Origin: Cellulomonas composti
GTDB lineage: Bacteria; Actinomycetota; Actinomycetes; Actinomycetales; Cellulomonadaceae
DNA length: 64,000 bases
Assembly: GCF_007990245.1 (NCBI RefSeq)
Contig: NZ_BJWG01000013.1
Coordinates: 60,893-124,892 of the forward strand
Direction: 5' to 3'
The notes beneath the pieces were generated by a model that saw nothing but the letters and a program-made list of their open reading frames with translations, was not told the DNA's origin and did not search any database. The translations under genes were made by a program, and so were the position numbers. Shown here one piece after another: positions 36,104-43,927 of the stretch. Each line of letters starts with the position of its first letter. The stretch's first letter is position 1.

Positions 36104-36487
36104 CTAGTCCAGGTGGCGGTCCGGGATGAGGAGCGAGAGGCCGAAGCTGAACAGCGAGATGAGCAGCGCGGCCCACACGGCGTCCCAGAAGCCGTCGATC
36201 CAGATGCCCCAGCCCACGAAGTCGGTGAGCCACTCGGTGAGCAGCAGCATGAGCGCGTTGACGATCAGCGTGAACAGCCCGAGCGTGAGGATGTAGAGCG
36301 GGATCGACAGGAACTGCACGATCGGCTTGACCACCGCGTTGACGATCCCGAAGATCACCGCGACGACCAGGACGATGCCGATACGCTCCCACGTGGTGTC
36401 GCCGCCGACGATGTCGAACCCGGACAGGATCGCCGCCGCGAGCCAGATCGCGAAGCCGTTGACGAGCACCCGGACGAAGAAGGTCAT
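36104..36487 (-). CDS. phage-holin-4-like (pfam04020-type) membrane protein
   Basis: 127 aa, four membrane helices. VRVLVNGFAIWLAAAILSGF, then FGIVNAVVKPIVQFLSIPLY and LTLGLFTLIVNALMLLLTEW are the conserved N.....P....P....TLGLF..L.N motifs of a widespread small membrane family, named after holins but not shown to lyse cells. Start ATG 36487 shares the palindrome CATG with the ATG proposed for the divergent xylanase. Confidence 0.88.
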   Translation of the reverse strand: MTFFVRVLVNGFAIWLAAAILSGFDIVGGDTTWERIGIVLVVAVIFGIVNAVVKPIVQFLSIPLYILTLGLFTLIVNALMLLLTEWLTDFVGWGIWIDGFWDAVWAALLISLFSFGLSLLIPDRHLD

Positions 36488-37622
36488 GGCACCGATCCTG
36501 CCAGCCACCACCCCGTCCGCGCCGCGCAGGGCGCGGGTGGGTGCGCGGGTGGTGCTCGTCGCCGGGGTGGCCGCATGCGGTCTCGTCGGGTGCACGGCGG
36601 GGCCGACGACGAGCGTGCCGAGCGAGACCGCGGCGTCCGCGTCCCCGGGCGGCGCCGACGAGCAGTCGCTGGCCGCGCTCGGCAAGGCTGCGGGGCGTGA
36701 CGTGGGCTTCGCGATCGACCCGGTACGCCTCGGCGACCAGGAGTACGCACGGATCGCGGCGACGCAGTACGACCTCGTCGCCGCGGAGAACGTCATGAAG
36801 TGGGAGACCACCGAACCCGACGACGGCCGGTTCGAGTTCGGGCCCGGCGACGACGTGGTGCGCTACGCCGAGGCGACGGACAAGAAGGTGTACGGGCACA
36901 ACCTGGTCTGGCACGAGGCGTTGCCGGCGTGGGTGAAGTCGCTCGACGAGGACGCGCTGCGCACCGCGATGGAGGACCACGTCCGCACGCAGGCGGCGCA
37001 CTGGCGCGGTCGGGTGATCGCGTGGGACGTGGTGAACGAGGCGTTCGACGACGACGGCTCGCGGCGCGGCGACTCGGTGTTCCAGCAGGTGCTCGGCGAC
37101 GGCTACGTCGAGGACGCGTTCCGGACGGCACGGGCGGCCGACCCCGACGTCGACCTCTGCTACAACGACTACAACCTCGAGTGGATCGGCCCGAAGTCGG
37201 ACGCGGTCTACGCGATGGTGGCGGACTTCCGGGCGCGGGGCGTGCCGATCGACTGCGTCGGGTTCCAGGGGCACCTGCCGGTGGGCGGGGTGCCGGGCGA
37301 CCTCGTCGAGAACCTCGAGCGGTTCGCGGCGCTGGGCGTGGACGTGCGGATCACCGAGCTCGACGTCCGCGTCCCGACGCCGGCGTCGGACGGTGACCTG
37401 CGACGTCAGGCCGACGACTTCGGGGCGGTGTTCTCGGCGTGCCTGGAGGTCGAGCGCTGCCGGGGCGTCACCACGTGGGGGATTACGGACCGGTACTCCT
37501 GGGTGCCGAGCGTGTTTCCCGACGAAGGTGCGCCGCTGATCTGGGATGCGGCGTACCGGCCGAAGCCGGCGTTCGACGCGGTGGTCGAGGCGCTCGGCGC
37601 CGGTCGGCCGACGCGGCAGTGA
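36486..37622 (+). CDS. secreted GH10 endo-1,4-beta-xylanase, lipoprotein
   Basis: 378 aa from ATG 36486; GTG 36537 is an alternative that would leave 49 bases to the divergent gene. Lipoprotein signal VLVAGVAACGLVGC. GH10 catalytic domain: NVMKWETTEPDDGRFEFGPG, HNLVWHEALPAW, acid/base Glu in IAWDVVNEAFDDDG, nucleophile Glu in VRITELDVRVP, and GVTTWGITDRYSW near the end. No carbohydrate-binding module. Cleaves xylan outside the cell. A frameshifted copy of its last ~33 codons survives at 40066-40168. Confidence 0.93.
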   Translation: MAPILPATTPSAPRRARVGARVVLVAGVAACGLVGCTAGPTTSVPSETAASASPGGADEQSLAALGKAAGRDVGFAIDPVRLGDQEYARIAATQYDLVAAENVMKWETTEPDDGRFEFGPGDDVVRYAEATDKKVYGHNLVWHEALPAWVKSLDEDALRTAMEDHVRTQAAHWRGRVIAWDVVNEAFDDDGSRRGDSVFQQVLGDGYVEDAFRTARAADPDVDLCYNDYNLEWIGPKSDAVYAMVADFRARGVPIDCVGFQGHLPVGGVPGDLVENLERFAALGVDVRITELDVRVPTPASDGDLRRQADDFGAVFSACLEVERCRGVTTWGITDRYSWVPSVFPDEGAPLIWDAAYRPKPAFDAVVEALGAGRPTRQ

Positions 37623-38098
37623 CGGGTCGGCAGTGAGCAGTCGAGCAGTGAGCAGTCGAGCAGTGAGCAGCCGACCGCCGACTGGCGCGGCCTCGCCTGT
37701 CACGTCCGGCGCGCGGGCCGCGTCGTCGGTCCCGGTGCGCCCCTTTTGGCGACCCCGCAGGTGCCAGGCCGAGGAGGAGGTCGGTTCGGCGGAGTCGAGA
37801 GGGCGCCGCCTCACCCCGGGCAGTGCAGGACGAAGGTCCTGAGAGCGCCACTACCTGCCTCACTAGTTTGAGCCCGTTGGTGAATGCCGACAAATCAGGG
37901 GGAGATGTGACCAATGGTCAGACGCAGACTCATGTCCCGTATCGCCCCGCTTGGCACGCCGATTTGATCTCGAACCGGTGCCGAAGGCCGCGGAGGCCAG
38001 TTCCTCACAAAAATGCAGGAACGGACGAGTGCTGATCATGCGCGCATGATCGGGGGCAGGATGTGCCTCGGTAGCGCGATCGCCGTGCCGCTGGATAG
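37623..38098. other. gene-poor spacer with AT-richer, foreign-looking sequence
   Basis: It opens with a 15-bp tandem repeat. From ~37830 composition drops in GC relative to neighbours. GGGGAG (37899-37904) precedes an ATG at 37914 encoding MVRRRLMSRIAPLGTPI and then a stop, which looks like the start of a lost signal or leader peptide. A 70-codon frame over 37823-38035 has no family resemblance. I see no intact gene here. Confidence 0.5.
37631..37672. repeat. 15-bp tandem repeat after xylanase
   Basis: CAGTGAGCAGTCGAG repeated about 2.8 times, starting 9 bases after the xylanase stop. No function is evident. Confidence 0.75.
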
Positions 38099-38251
38099 GC
38101 AGCGCACGGTGAGTTGTTCTTCGATCGGGGCCAGGGCTCCGGCGTGAACTCCGACGGCGACCTGTCGTACGAGGGCGGCGGCGCCGGTCCGTACCACGCT
38201 CAGGACTGGGACGACCGGATCAGTTCGAACCTGTACATCTCGTACTGCTGA
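38099..38251 (+). pseudogene. open remnant of a small Gly/Tyr-rich peptide gene
   Basis: A 50-codon open stretch after an in-frame TAG at 38096, without a proper start (TTG 38114 at best). It reads AAHGELFFDRGQGSGVNSD and ends DWDDRISSNLYISYC. Gly/Ser/Asp/Tyr content and a terminal Cys resemble the mature part of small secreted bacteriocin-type peptides. A perfect 10-bp hairpin and a lipoprotein-adaptor-permease series follow, the usual setting of actinobacterial lactococcin-972-like loci. The identification is an inference from position; the sequence does not show the diagnostic W/H pattern. Confidence 0.35.
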
Positions 38252-38264
38252 TCTCAAACCCTGC

Positions 38265-38297
38265 GGGGACGGCGTGGCGATCGGCCCCGCCGTCCCC
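38265..38297 (+). terminator. strong intra-operon hairpin
   Basis: GGGGACGGCG-N13-CGCCGTCCCC, perfect 10-bp stem, between the peptide remnant and the lipoprotein gene. Such attenuating hairpins follow precursor genes to keep their expression higher than that of the accessory genes. Confidence 0.6.
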
Positions 38298-38322
38298 CAC
38301 GGCCCTGCGGAGGGAGTTCTCG

Positions 38323-39288
38323 ATGCTGCGTGTGCGAGGCGCGGTCATGGTGGGCGTGGTGCTGGTCATCGCCCTGTCGGGTGGCTGCACCAGTGGTGGT
38401 GAGCCCAGTCTGGACCCGATCGCAGATTTCCCGGAGAGGATCGCTCCGATCGTCGATACGGAGACGGGTGAGGTGGCCCGTGGGTCGTTCCGCTTCACGC
38501 CAAGCTTCTTCGATGACAACAACCTCTTGGACGTGGTGGAGCATGCGCGGGTTGCGTGTTATCGGGCGAACGGCTACGAGGGTGACCAGATGCGGTGGCG
38601 GCCGGCTCAGGAGGTCATGAAGAACCATTCGTACGTGGGTGTGTGGCGCGTTGAGGACGCCGAGCAGTTCGCGTTCACGACGCCCACCTCGCCGGCGGAC
38701 ATGCTGCTCAACGGTGTTGAGAACTCGGTGATGAGCGATGCGGACCGGGCGGCGGCTCAGTCGGAGGTGGAATCGCTGAGCGAGCGGCTCGCGGCCACGA
38801 AGAACGCTCGGAAGACGGAGGCGTTCAAGGTCGCTGACGAGGCCTGCGCGAAGGACCCGGAGGTCGTGAAGTGGCAGAAGCTCGTCGATGGGGGGGCCGC
38901 CGCCTACCGCGGCCCCTGGGATGAGGACTTTCGACAAGCGGAGCTGCGCGCGTTCGAGGACCCGCGCATGGACGCCATCGAGGACGACTTCGCGTCCTGC
39001 CTGGAGGCCTCCGGGCTGCAGGGTGTCGACCCGCAGACGCGCGGGTATGACAACAAGCTTGGCGTCGAGGGCGCGGAGTACGCGATCAACGAGCAGCAGA
39101 TCACGTTGGCGCTGATCGCAGTCGAGTGCAAGGCGACGATCGACGCGGCCAACCGGATGATGGACCTGGTGGCGGAGTACGAGGCTCCCGTCTACCTGAA
39201 GTACCAGGCCGAGCTGGACGACCGTGCGGCCGAGGTCGCCGAGCAGCGGGCCGCGGTGGCGGACTACTGGGCGCACCACTCCTCATGA
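38323..39288 (+). CDS. lipoprotein of unknown function in decayed peptide/transporter locus
   Basis: 321 aa, ATG 38323 with GGAGGG 8 bases upstream. Signal VMVGVVLVIALSGG before Cys is a lipobox. The mature part is hydrophilic and helical, with several conserved-looking Cys (VACYRANGYEG, VADEACAKDP, FASCLEASGL, AVECKATID), as in a secreted helical domain stabilised by disulfides. Third-position T and A are much commoner than in neighbours, suggesting transfer. Its TGA overlaps the ATG of the following broken adaptor gene. Function not known. Confidence 0.75.
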   Translation: MLRVRGAVMVGVVLVIALSGGCTSGGEPSLDPIADFPERIAPIVDTETGEVARGSFRFTPSFFDDNNLLDVVEHARVACYRANGYEGDQMRWRPAQEVMKNHSYVGVWRVEDAEQFAFTTPTSPADMLLNGVENSVMSDADRAAAQSEVESLSERLAATKNARKTEAFKVADEACAKDPEVVKWQKLVDGGAAAYRGPWDEDFRQAELRAFEDPRMDAIEDDFASCLEASGLQGVDPQTRGYDNKLGVEGAEYAINEQQITLALIAVECKATIDAANRMMDLVAEYEAPVYLKYQAELDDRAAEVAEQRAAVADYWAHHSS

Positions 39289-39886
39289 GCCAGGGGCGGG
39301 GGGCACCGGTGGCTGGTGGTCTGGGTCGTGACCACGTTGGTCGTGGGCCTGGGGGCGTACGTCGCCGGCGGGCTGGTGCGGTCACCGTTCGCGGATGCGG
39401 CCCGGGACGCAGCGCAGAGCCCGTGGACCACCACCGCGGTGGCTGAGCGGGACTTCGTGGTCTCGACCGCGAACGCGAAGGGCAGCCTCTCACTGGGCGG
39501 CACGCTGCAGATCCCCGTCCCGGTCACGTCCGAGGCGCGGGCCGTGGTGACCGCGCGGGGCGTCGAACCGGGTGCGTCGTTGGTCCCGGGTGGCATGGTG
39601 GCGGCGGTCTCCGGGCGCCCGTTGTTCGGCCTCGTGCTCGAGATCCCGATGTACCGCGATCTCGAGCCGGGCATGACGGGTCCTGACGTGGAGGCGGTGC
39701 AACGATCGCTCGCCGACCTGGGCCTGTACCGGGGCCGAATCGACGGCGAGTACGGCCCGGGCACCTCGGTTGCCGTCGCGGCGCTCTACGCCCGTGCGGC
39801 CCAGGAGGCGCCCGCGAAGGTGCCTTACGTGAACGCGGAGCCGGCGCCCGCGACGCCTCAGCAGGACGCAGCCGCGGACGAGACCG
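39285..39886 (+). pseudogene. frameshifted, truncated peptidoglycan-binding membrane adaptor
   Basis: The ATG at 39285 overlaps the lipoprotein stop (ATGA) but runs out of frame after 5 codons; removing one G from the G-run at 39298-39303 restores an HRWLVVWVVTTLVVGLGAYV membrane anchor. The continuing frame has an extracellular segment (VAERDFVVSTANAKGSLSLG) and a peptidoglycan-binding repeat LEPGMTGPDVEAVQRSLADL followed by GLYRGRIDGEYGPGT. It then stops matching the family near 39840-39890, where the tail of a permease begins in another frame. The HlyD-like C-terminal half is missing. Confidence 0.65.
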
Positions 39887-40054
39887 ATGAGCAGGACCAC
39901 CGTCGCCGCCGTCAACCAGTGGGACGTGGTGCTCACCCCCTGGCTCGTCGTCCTCGGCCCTGCGATCGGCCTGACCGTGGCTATCACCGGCACCCTGCAC
40001 CCGGCGATCCGGGCCGCCCGTACGGCACCCGCCACGGCGATCCGCGCCGACTGA
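39887..40054 (+). pseudogene. C-terminal remnant of FtsX-type ABC permease
   Basis: 55 codons ending WLVVLGPAIGLTVAITGTL, then PAIRAARTAPATAIRAD and stop: the last membrane helix and the P..RAAR..P..A.R. tail of MacB/FtsX-like permeases. The ATPase gene and the rest of the permease are absent, so a deletion joined the adaptor to this tail. Confidence 0.7.
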
Positions 40055-40065
40055 CGGGCGGCGCA

Positions 40066-40168
40066 CGAGCGTGCTTCCCGACGAGGGTGCGCTCTGATCT
40101 GGGCCGCGACGTACCGGCCGAAGCCGGCGTTCGACGCGGTGGCGCGGGTGCTCGCGACGGCCGGCTGA
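40066..40168 (+). pseudogene. C-terminal remnant of a second GH10 xylanase
   Basis: Matches 37514-37610 of the intact xylanase: CTTCCCGACGAGGGTGCG, then TACCGGCCGAAGCCGGCG and TTCGACGCGGTGG. A one-base loss after GGTGCG puts TGA in frame; skipping it gives LIWAATYRPKPAFDAVARVL and a stop at 40166-40168. Confidence 0.8.
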
Positions 40169-40212
40169 CCGCGCGGCGCACCGGTCCGGCCGCGGTAGGG
40201 CATCCTTGGCGC

Positions 40213-41277
40213 GTGAGCCGACCCGTGGTGCGCCGTGACCTGGCCGACCTGCCCGCCTACGTCCCGGGCGCACGCTCCCCGGTCGGGGCGGCGGCGTTCA
40301 AGCTCTCGTCGAACGAGAACCCCTACCCGCCGCTGCCCGCGGTGGTCGCGGCGATCATGGACGCCGCGGAGGACGTGAACCGCTACCCGGACATGTTTGC
40401 CACGGAGCTCACGGAGGCCATCGGGGCGTCGCTCGGCGTCGATCCCGCGGGTGTGGTCGTCGGGACCGGCTCGGTGGCGGTGCTGGGTCACGTGCTGACG
40501 GCGTTCTGCGAACCGGGCGACGAGGTCGTCGTGCCCTGGCGCTCGTTCGAGGCGTATCCGATCGCGGTGGCACTCGCGGGCGCGGTCGGCGTGCGGGTGC
40601 CGGTGGGCGAGGACGGCCGGCTCGACCTGGTCGCCATGGCGGCGGCCGTCACCGAGCGCACGCGCGTCGTGCTCGTCTGCACGCCGAACAACCCGACGGG
40701 GCCGGCCGTGCGCGCCGACGAGCTCGAGGAGTTCCTCGTCGCGGTTCCCGAGCACGTGCTCGTCGTGCTCGACGAGGCGTACGTGGAGTTCGTGCGCGAC
40801 GCGGACGCGGCCGACGGGCTCGCGACGTTCGCCGCCAACCCGAACGTCGTGCTGCTGCGGACCTTCTCCAAGGCGTACGGGCTGGCGGGGCTGCGCGTGG
40901 GGTACGCGGTGGCGCGCCCGCGGCTCGCGGCGGGGATCCGGCTGGCGTCGACGCCGTTCGGCGTCTCGCACCTCGCGCAGCACGCCGCGCTGGCGTCGCT
41001 GCGCGCACGCGACCAGCTGCTCGCACGGGTCGACGCGATCGTGGCCGAGCGGACGCGGATGCTGGCGGGGCTGCGCGGGCAGGGGTGGACGGTGCCGGAC
41101 AGCGAGGCGAACTTCGTCTGGCTCGCGCTGGGGGACCACGCGACGACGTTCGCGGAGCGGTGCGCGCGTGCCGGCGTCGTGGTGCGGCCGTTCGCCGGCG
41201 ACGGCGTGCGGGTGAGCGTCGGCGAGCCCGAGGCGACCGACATCCTGCTCGAGGTCGCGGCGGACTGGCTGCGCTGA
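40213..41277 (+). CDS. hisC: histidinol-phosphate/aromatic aminotransferase (HisC-like)
   Basis: 354 aa from GTG 40213; the frame is open upstream through the pseudogenes but the fold starts here. Class II PLP aminotransferase: KLSSNENPYPPLPAVVAAI, CTPNNPTGPAVRADEL, VVLDEAYVEFV and the PLP lysine in LLRTFSKAYGLAGLRVGYA. Could act on histidinol phosphate or phenylalanine/tyrosine (Pat); the sequence alone does not decide. No other his genes are nearby, and the following 2-oxoacid dehydrogenase makes an aromatic or branched-chain role possible. Confidence 0.9.
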   Translation: MSRPVVRRDLADLPAYVPGARSPVGAAAFKLSSNENPYPPLPAVVAAIMDAAEDVNRYPDMFATELTEAIGASLGVDPAGVVVGTGSVAVLGHVLTAFCEPGDEVVVPWRSFEAYPIAVALAGAVGVRVPVGEDGRLDLVAMAAAVTERTRVVLVCTPNNPTGPAVRADELEEFLVAVPEHVLVVLDEAYVEFVRDADAADGLATFAANPNVVLLRTFSKAYGLAGLRVGYAVARPRLAAGIRLASTPFGVSHLAQHAALASLRARDQLLARVDAIVAERTRMLAGLRGQGWTVPDSEANFVWLALGDHATTFAERCARAGVVVRPFAGDGVRVSVGEPEATDILLEVAADWLR

Positions 41278-41327
41278 GCGCCGGGCGGGACCGCCGCGGG
41301 ACGGCCCGCTGAGCAGGGGGGTTGCGC

Positions 41328-41366
41328 CTAACCTACGGAAGCGTAGGCTACGGTGTCGTAGGTTAG
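41328..41366. promoter_or_regulatory. promoter-operator upstream of 2-oxoacid dehydrogenase genes
   Basis: CTAACCTACG-N19-CGTAGGTTAG is a perfect 10-bp inverted repeat. Inside it CCTACG-GAAG-CGTAGG forms a second one, giving three or four half-sites. TTGCGC (41322) and TAGGCT (41344) at 16-base spacing could be the promoter, so the operator covers it. Regulator unknown. Confidence 0.6.
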
Positions 41367-41428
41367 CGGCGACGACCCGTCGTCCCCCCCGAGCGGCACC
41401 CGAGCCGCCGCACGCGAAGGAGCAGCGC

Positions 41429-42694
41429 GTGAGCCAGACCGGCACCCCCGCCGACGCGCCCCGCACAGCTGTCAGCACCGCACCCCAGTCCCCCGCCGCC
41501 ACCCCCGGCGGGCCGGCCGCGGCCCCCGTCCCCACCACGGACGGACGGGCCGCGGCCCACTCCTCGTCAGGCCCGCTGTCCGACGGCGGCCTGGTCCAGC
41601 TGCTCACGCCGGACGGCGAGCGCGTCGCGCACCCGGAGTACGACCGGTACGTCGCGCACCTGTCCGACGAGGACCTGCGGCAGATGCTGCGCGACATGGT
41701 GCTCGTGCGTCGCTTCGACACCGAGGCCACCGCGTTGCAGCGCCAGGGCGAGCTCGCGCTGTTCGCGCAGTCGCTCGGCCAGGAGGCCGCGCAGGTCGGC
41801 TCGGGCCGCGCGCTGCGCCCGCAGGACCACGTCTTCCCCAGCTACCGCGAGCACGGCGTCGCGCACGTGCGGGGCCTCGAGCTCACCGACCTGCTGCGGC
41901 TGTTCCGCGGCGTCGACCACGGCGGCTGGGACCCGACGAGCCACGGCTTCCACCTGTACACGCTGGTCATCGGTTCGCACACGCTGCATGCGACGGGCTA
42001 CGCGATGGGCGTGCAGCGCGACGGCGCGGTGGGCACCGGCGACCCCGAGCGGGACACCGCGGTGATCGCGTACTTCGGCGACGGCGCGACCGCGCAGGGC
42101 GACGTGAGCGAGTCGCTCGTGTTCGCCGGTGTGAACCAGGCGCCGCTCGTGCTGTTCTGCCAGAACAACCAGTGGGCGATCTCGGAGCCGACGACGCGCC
42201 AGGCGCGCGTCCCGCTCGCGGCACGCGCCCCCGGCTTCGGCATCCCCGCCGTGCGCGTGGACGGCAACGACGTGCTCGCGTCCTACGCCGTGACGGCGCA
42301 GGCGCTCGAGCGCGCGCGCACCGGCGGCGGTCCCACGTTCGTCGAGGCGTTCACCTACCGCATGGGCGCCCACACGACGTCCGACGACCCGACGCGCTAC
42401 CGGGCCGCCGAGCAGGAGGCGCTGTGGCGGCGCCGCGACCCGATCGACCGGCTGCGCACCTACCTCGTCGCACGCGGTGCGCTGCCCGACGAGTTCGTCG
42501 CGTCGCTCACGGCGGAGGCGGACGCGCTCGGCGAGCACGTGCGCACGCAGGTCCGTGCGATGGGCCGGCCCTCGGCCGCGTCGATGTTCGAGCACGTCTA
42601 CGCCACGCCGCACGCGACCGTCGAGGCGGAGCGGGCGTGGTTCGAGTCCTACGAGTCCTCCTTCCTGGACCGCGCCGAGGGGAGCCCCCGATGA
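41429..42694 (+). CDS. 2-oxoacid dehydrogenase E1 component, alpha subunit
   Basis: 421 aa. TPP-binding motif GDGATAQGDVSESLVFAGVN through CQNNQWAIS, and phosphorylation-loop region TYRMGAHTTSDDPTRYR. The heterotetrameric E1 decarboxylates pyruvate or branched-chain 2-oxoacids; the closest feel is the branched-chain type. The first ~55 residues are a Pro/Ala/Thr-rich extension. GTG start; overlaps E1 beta (ATGA). Controlled by the 41328-41366 operator (inference). Confidence 0.93.
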   Translation: MSQTGTPADAPRTAVSTAPQSPAATPGGPAAAPVPTTDGRAAAHSSSGPLSDGGLVQLLTPDGERVAHPEYDRYVAHLSDEDLRQMLRDMVLVRRFDTEATALQRQGELALFAQSLGQEAAQVGSGRALRPQDHVFPSYREHGVAHVRGLELTDLLRLFRGVDHGGWDPTSHGFHLYTLVIGSHTLHATGYAMGVQRDGAVGTGDPERDTAVIAYFGDGATAQGDVSESLVFAGVNQAPLVLFCQNNQWAISEPTTRQARVPLAARAPGFGIPAVRVDGNDVLASYAVTAQALERARTGGGPTFVEAFTYRMGAHTTSDDPTRYRAAEQEALWRRRDPIDRLRTYLVARGALPDEFVASLTAEADALGEHVRTQVRAMGRPSAASMFEHVYATPHATVEAERAWFESYESSFLDRAEGSPR

Positions 42695-43869
42695 CCACGA
42701 CGACGCACGCACCCTTCGTGCGGGAGCCCGGCGGCGTGAGCCGGTCGCACGGCACCTCGTCGGCGGACTTCGCGCGGGTGCTGGGCGGCACGACGAGCGA
42801 GTCGTCGGAGGCGGTCACGCTCGCGGGCGCGACGCCGCTGGTGCCGGCGCACCCCGCCGAGCCCACGGGCACCCAGCGCCTCACGTTCGCCAAGGCCCTG
42901 AACCTCGGGCTGCGCCGCGCGCTCGCGGACGACGACAAGGTCCTGCTCATGGGCGAGGACATCGGCCGCCTCGGCGGGGTGTTCCGCGTGACGGACGGGC
43001 TGCTCGCCGAGTTCGGCGAGGACCGCGTCGTGGACACGCCGCTCGCGGAGTCGGGCATCGTCGGGACCGCGATCGGCCTGGCGCTGCGCGGCTACCGGCC
43101 GGTCGTCGAGATCCAGTTCGACGGCTTCGTCTTCCCGGCGTTCGACCAGATCACCACGCAGCTCGCCAAGATGCACTACCGCTCGCGAGGCCGCCTCAGC
43201 CTGCCCGTCGTGATCCGCATCCCCTACGGCGGGGCGATCGGCGCGATCGAGCACCACAGCGAGTCACCCGAGGTGCTGTTCGCGCACACCGCGGGCCTGC
43301 GCGTGGTCAGCCCGTCGAACCCGGCCGAGGCGTACGCGATGATCCAGCAGGCCGTCGCCTCGCCGGACCCCGTGATCTTCTTCGAGCCCAAGGGCCGCTA
43401 CTGGGACAAGGCCGACGTCGACCTCGACACCGTGACCCTCGCGCCGCACGGCGCGGCGCCGACGGGCCTGGACCGTGCCCGCATCGCGCGCCCCGGCACC
43501 GACGTCACGGTCGTCGCGTACGGTCCGACGGTCACGACCGCGCTCAAGGCCGCCGACGCGGCCGCCGCCGAGGGCACCAGCCTCGAGGTGATCGACCTGC
43601 GCTCGGTCTCGCCGCTCGACACCGAGACGATCGCCGCGTCCGTGCGGCGCACGGGCCGCTGCATCGTCGTGCACGAGGCGCCCGTGGTGCACGGGACGGG
43701 GGCCGAGGTCGCCGCGCGGATCACCGAGGAGTGCTTCTACCACCTGCAGGCTCCCGTGCTGCGGGTCGGCGGGTTCCACGCGCCCTACCCGGTCGCCAAG
43801 ATCGAGCACGACTACCTGCCCGGCCTGGACCGGTTGCTCGACGCCGTGCAGCGCTCGCTGGCATTCTGA
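42691..43869 (+). CDS. 2-oxoacid dehydrogenase E1 component, beta subunit
   Basis: 392 aa from ATG 42691 with GAGGGGAG upstream. [40 protein letters not shown] and [15 protein letters not shown] are the family marks; the C-terminal transketolase domain ends with [20 protein letters not shown]. The ~60 residues before the fold (to [11 protein letters not shown]) are longer than usual. Confidence 0.94.
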   Translation: MTTTTHAPFVREPGGVSRSHGTSSADFARVLGGTTSESSEAVTLAGATPLVPAHPAEPTGTQRLTFAKALNLGLRRALADDDKVLLMGEDIGRLGGVFRVTDGLLAEFGEDRVVDTPLAESGIVGTAIGLALRGYRPVVEIQFDGFVFPAFDQITTQLAKMHYRSRGRLSLPVVIRIPYGGAIGAIEHHSESPEVLFAHTAGLRVVSPSNPAEAYAMIQQAVASPDPVIFFEPKGRYWDKADVDLDTVTLAPHGAAPTGLDRARIARPGTDVTVVAYGPTVTTALKAADAAAAEGTSLEVIDLRSVSPLDTETIAASVRRTGRCIVVHEAPVVHGTGAEVAARITEECFYHLQAPVLRVGGFHAPYPVAKIEHDYLPGLDRLLDAVQRSLAF

Positions 43870-43927
43870 CGCCGCGCCGACCCGCCGACCCCGTCGCCCC
43901 GTCGCCCGCCCGACCTCCGGAGAGACC

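Noticed and set aside
36327..36485. Longer N-terminus for the xylanase
   Set aside because: It would be antisense to the membrane protein gene and put the lipoprotein signal in the middle of the protein.
37823..38035. 70-codon ORF after the xylanase
   Set aside because: No ribosome site at its ATG, composition unlike a protein, and an equally placed GGGGAG points to a different, broken reading frame.
41328..41347. IdeR iron box before the E1 alpha gene
   Set aside because: It shares CTAACCT with the consensus, but the centre is wrong and the true symmetry is over 39 bp.
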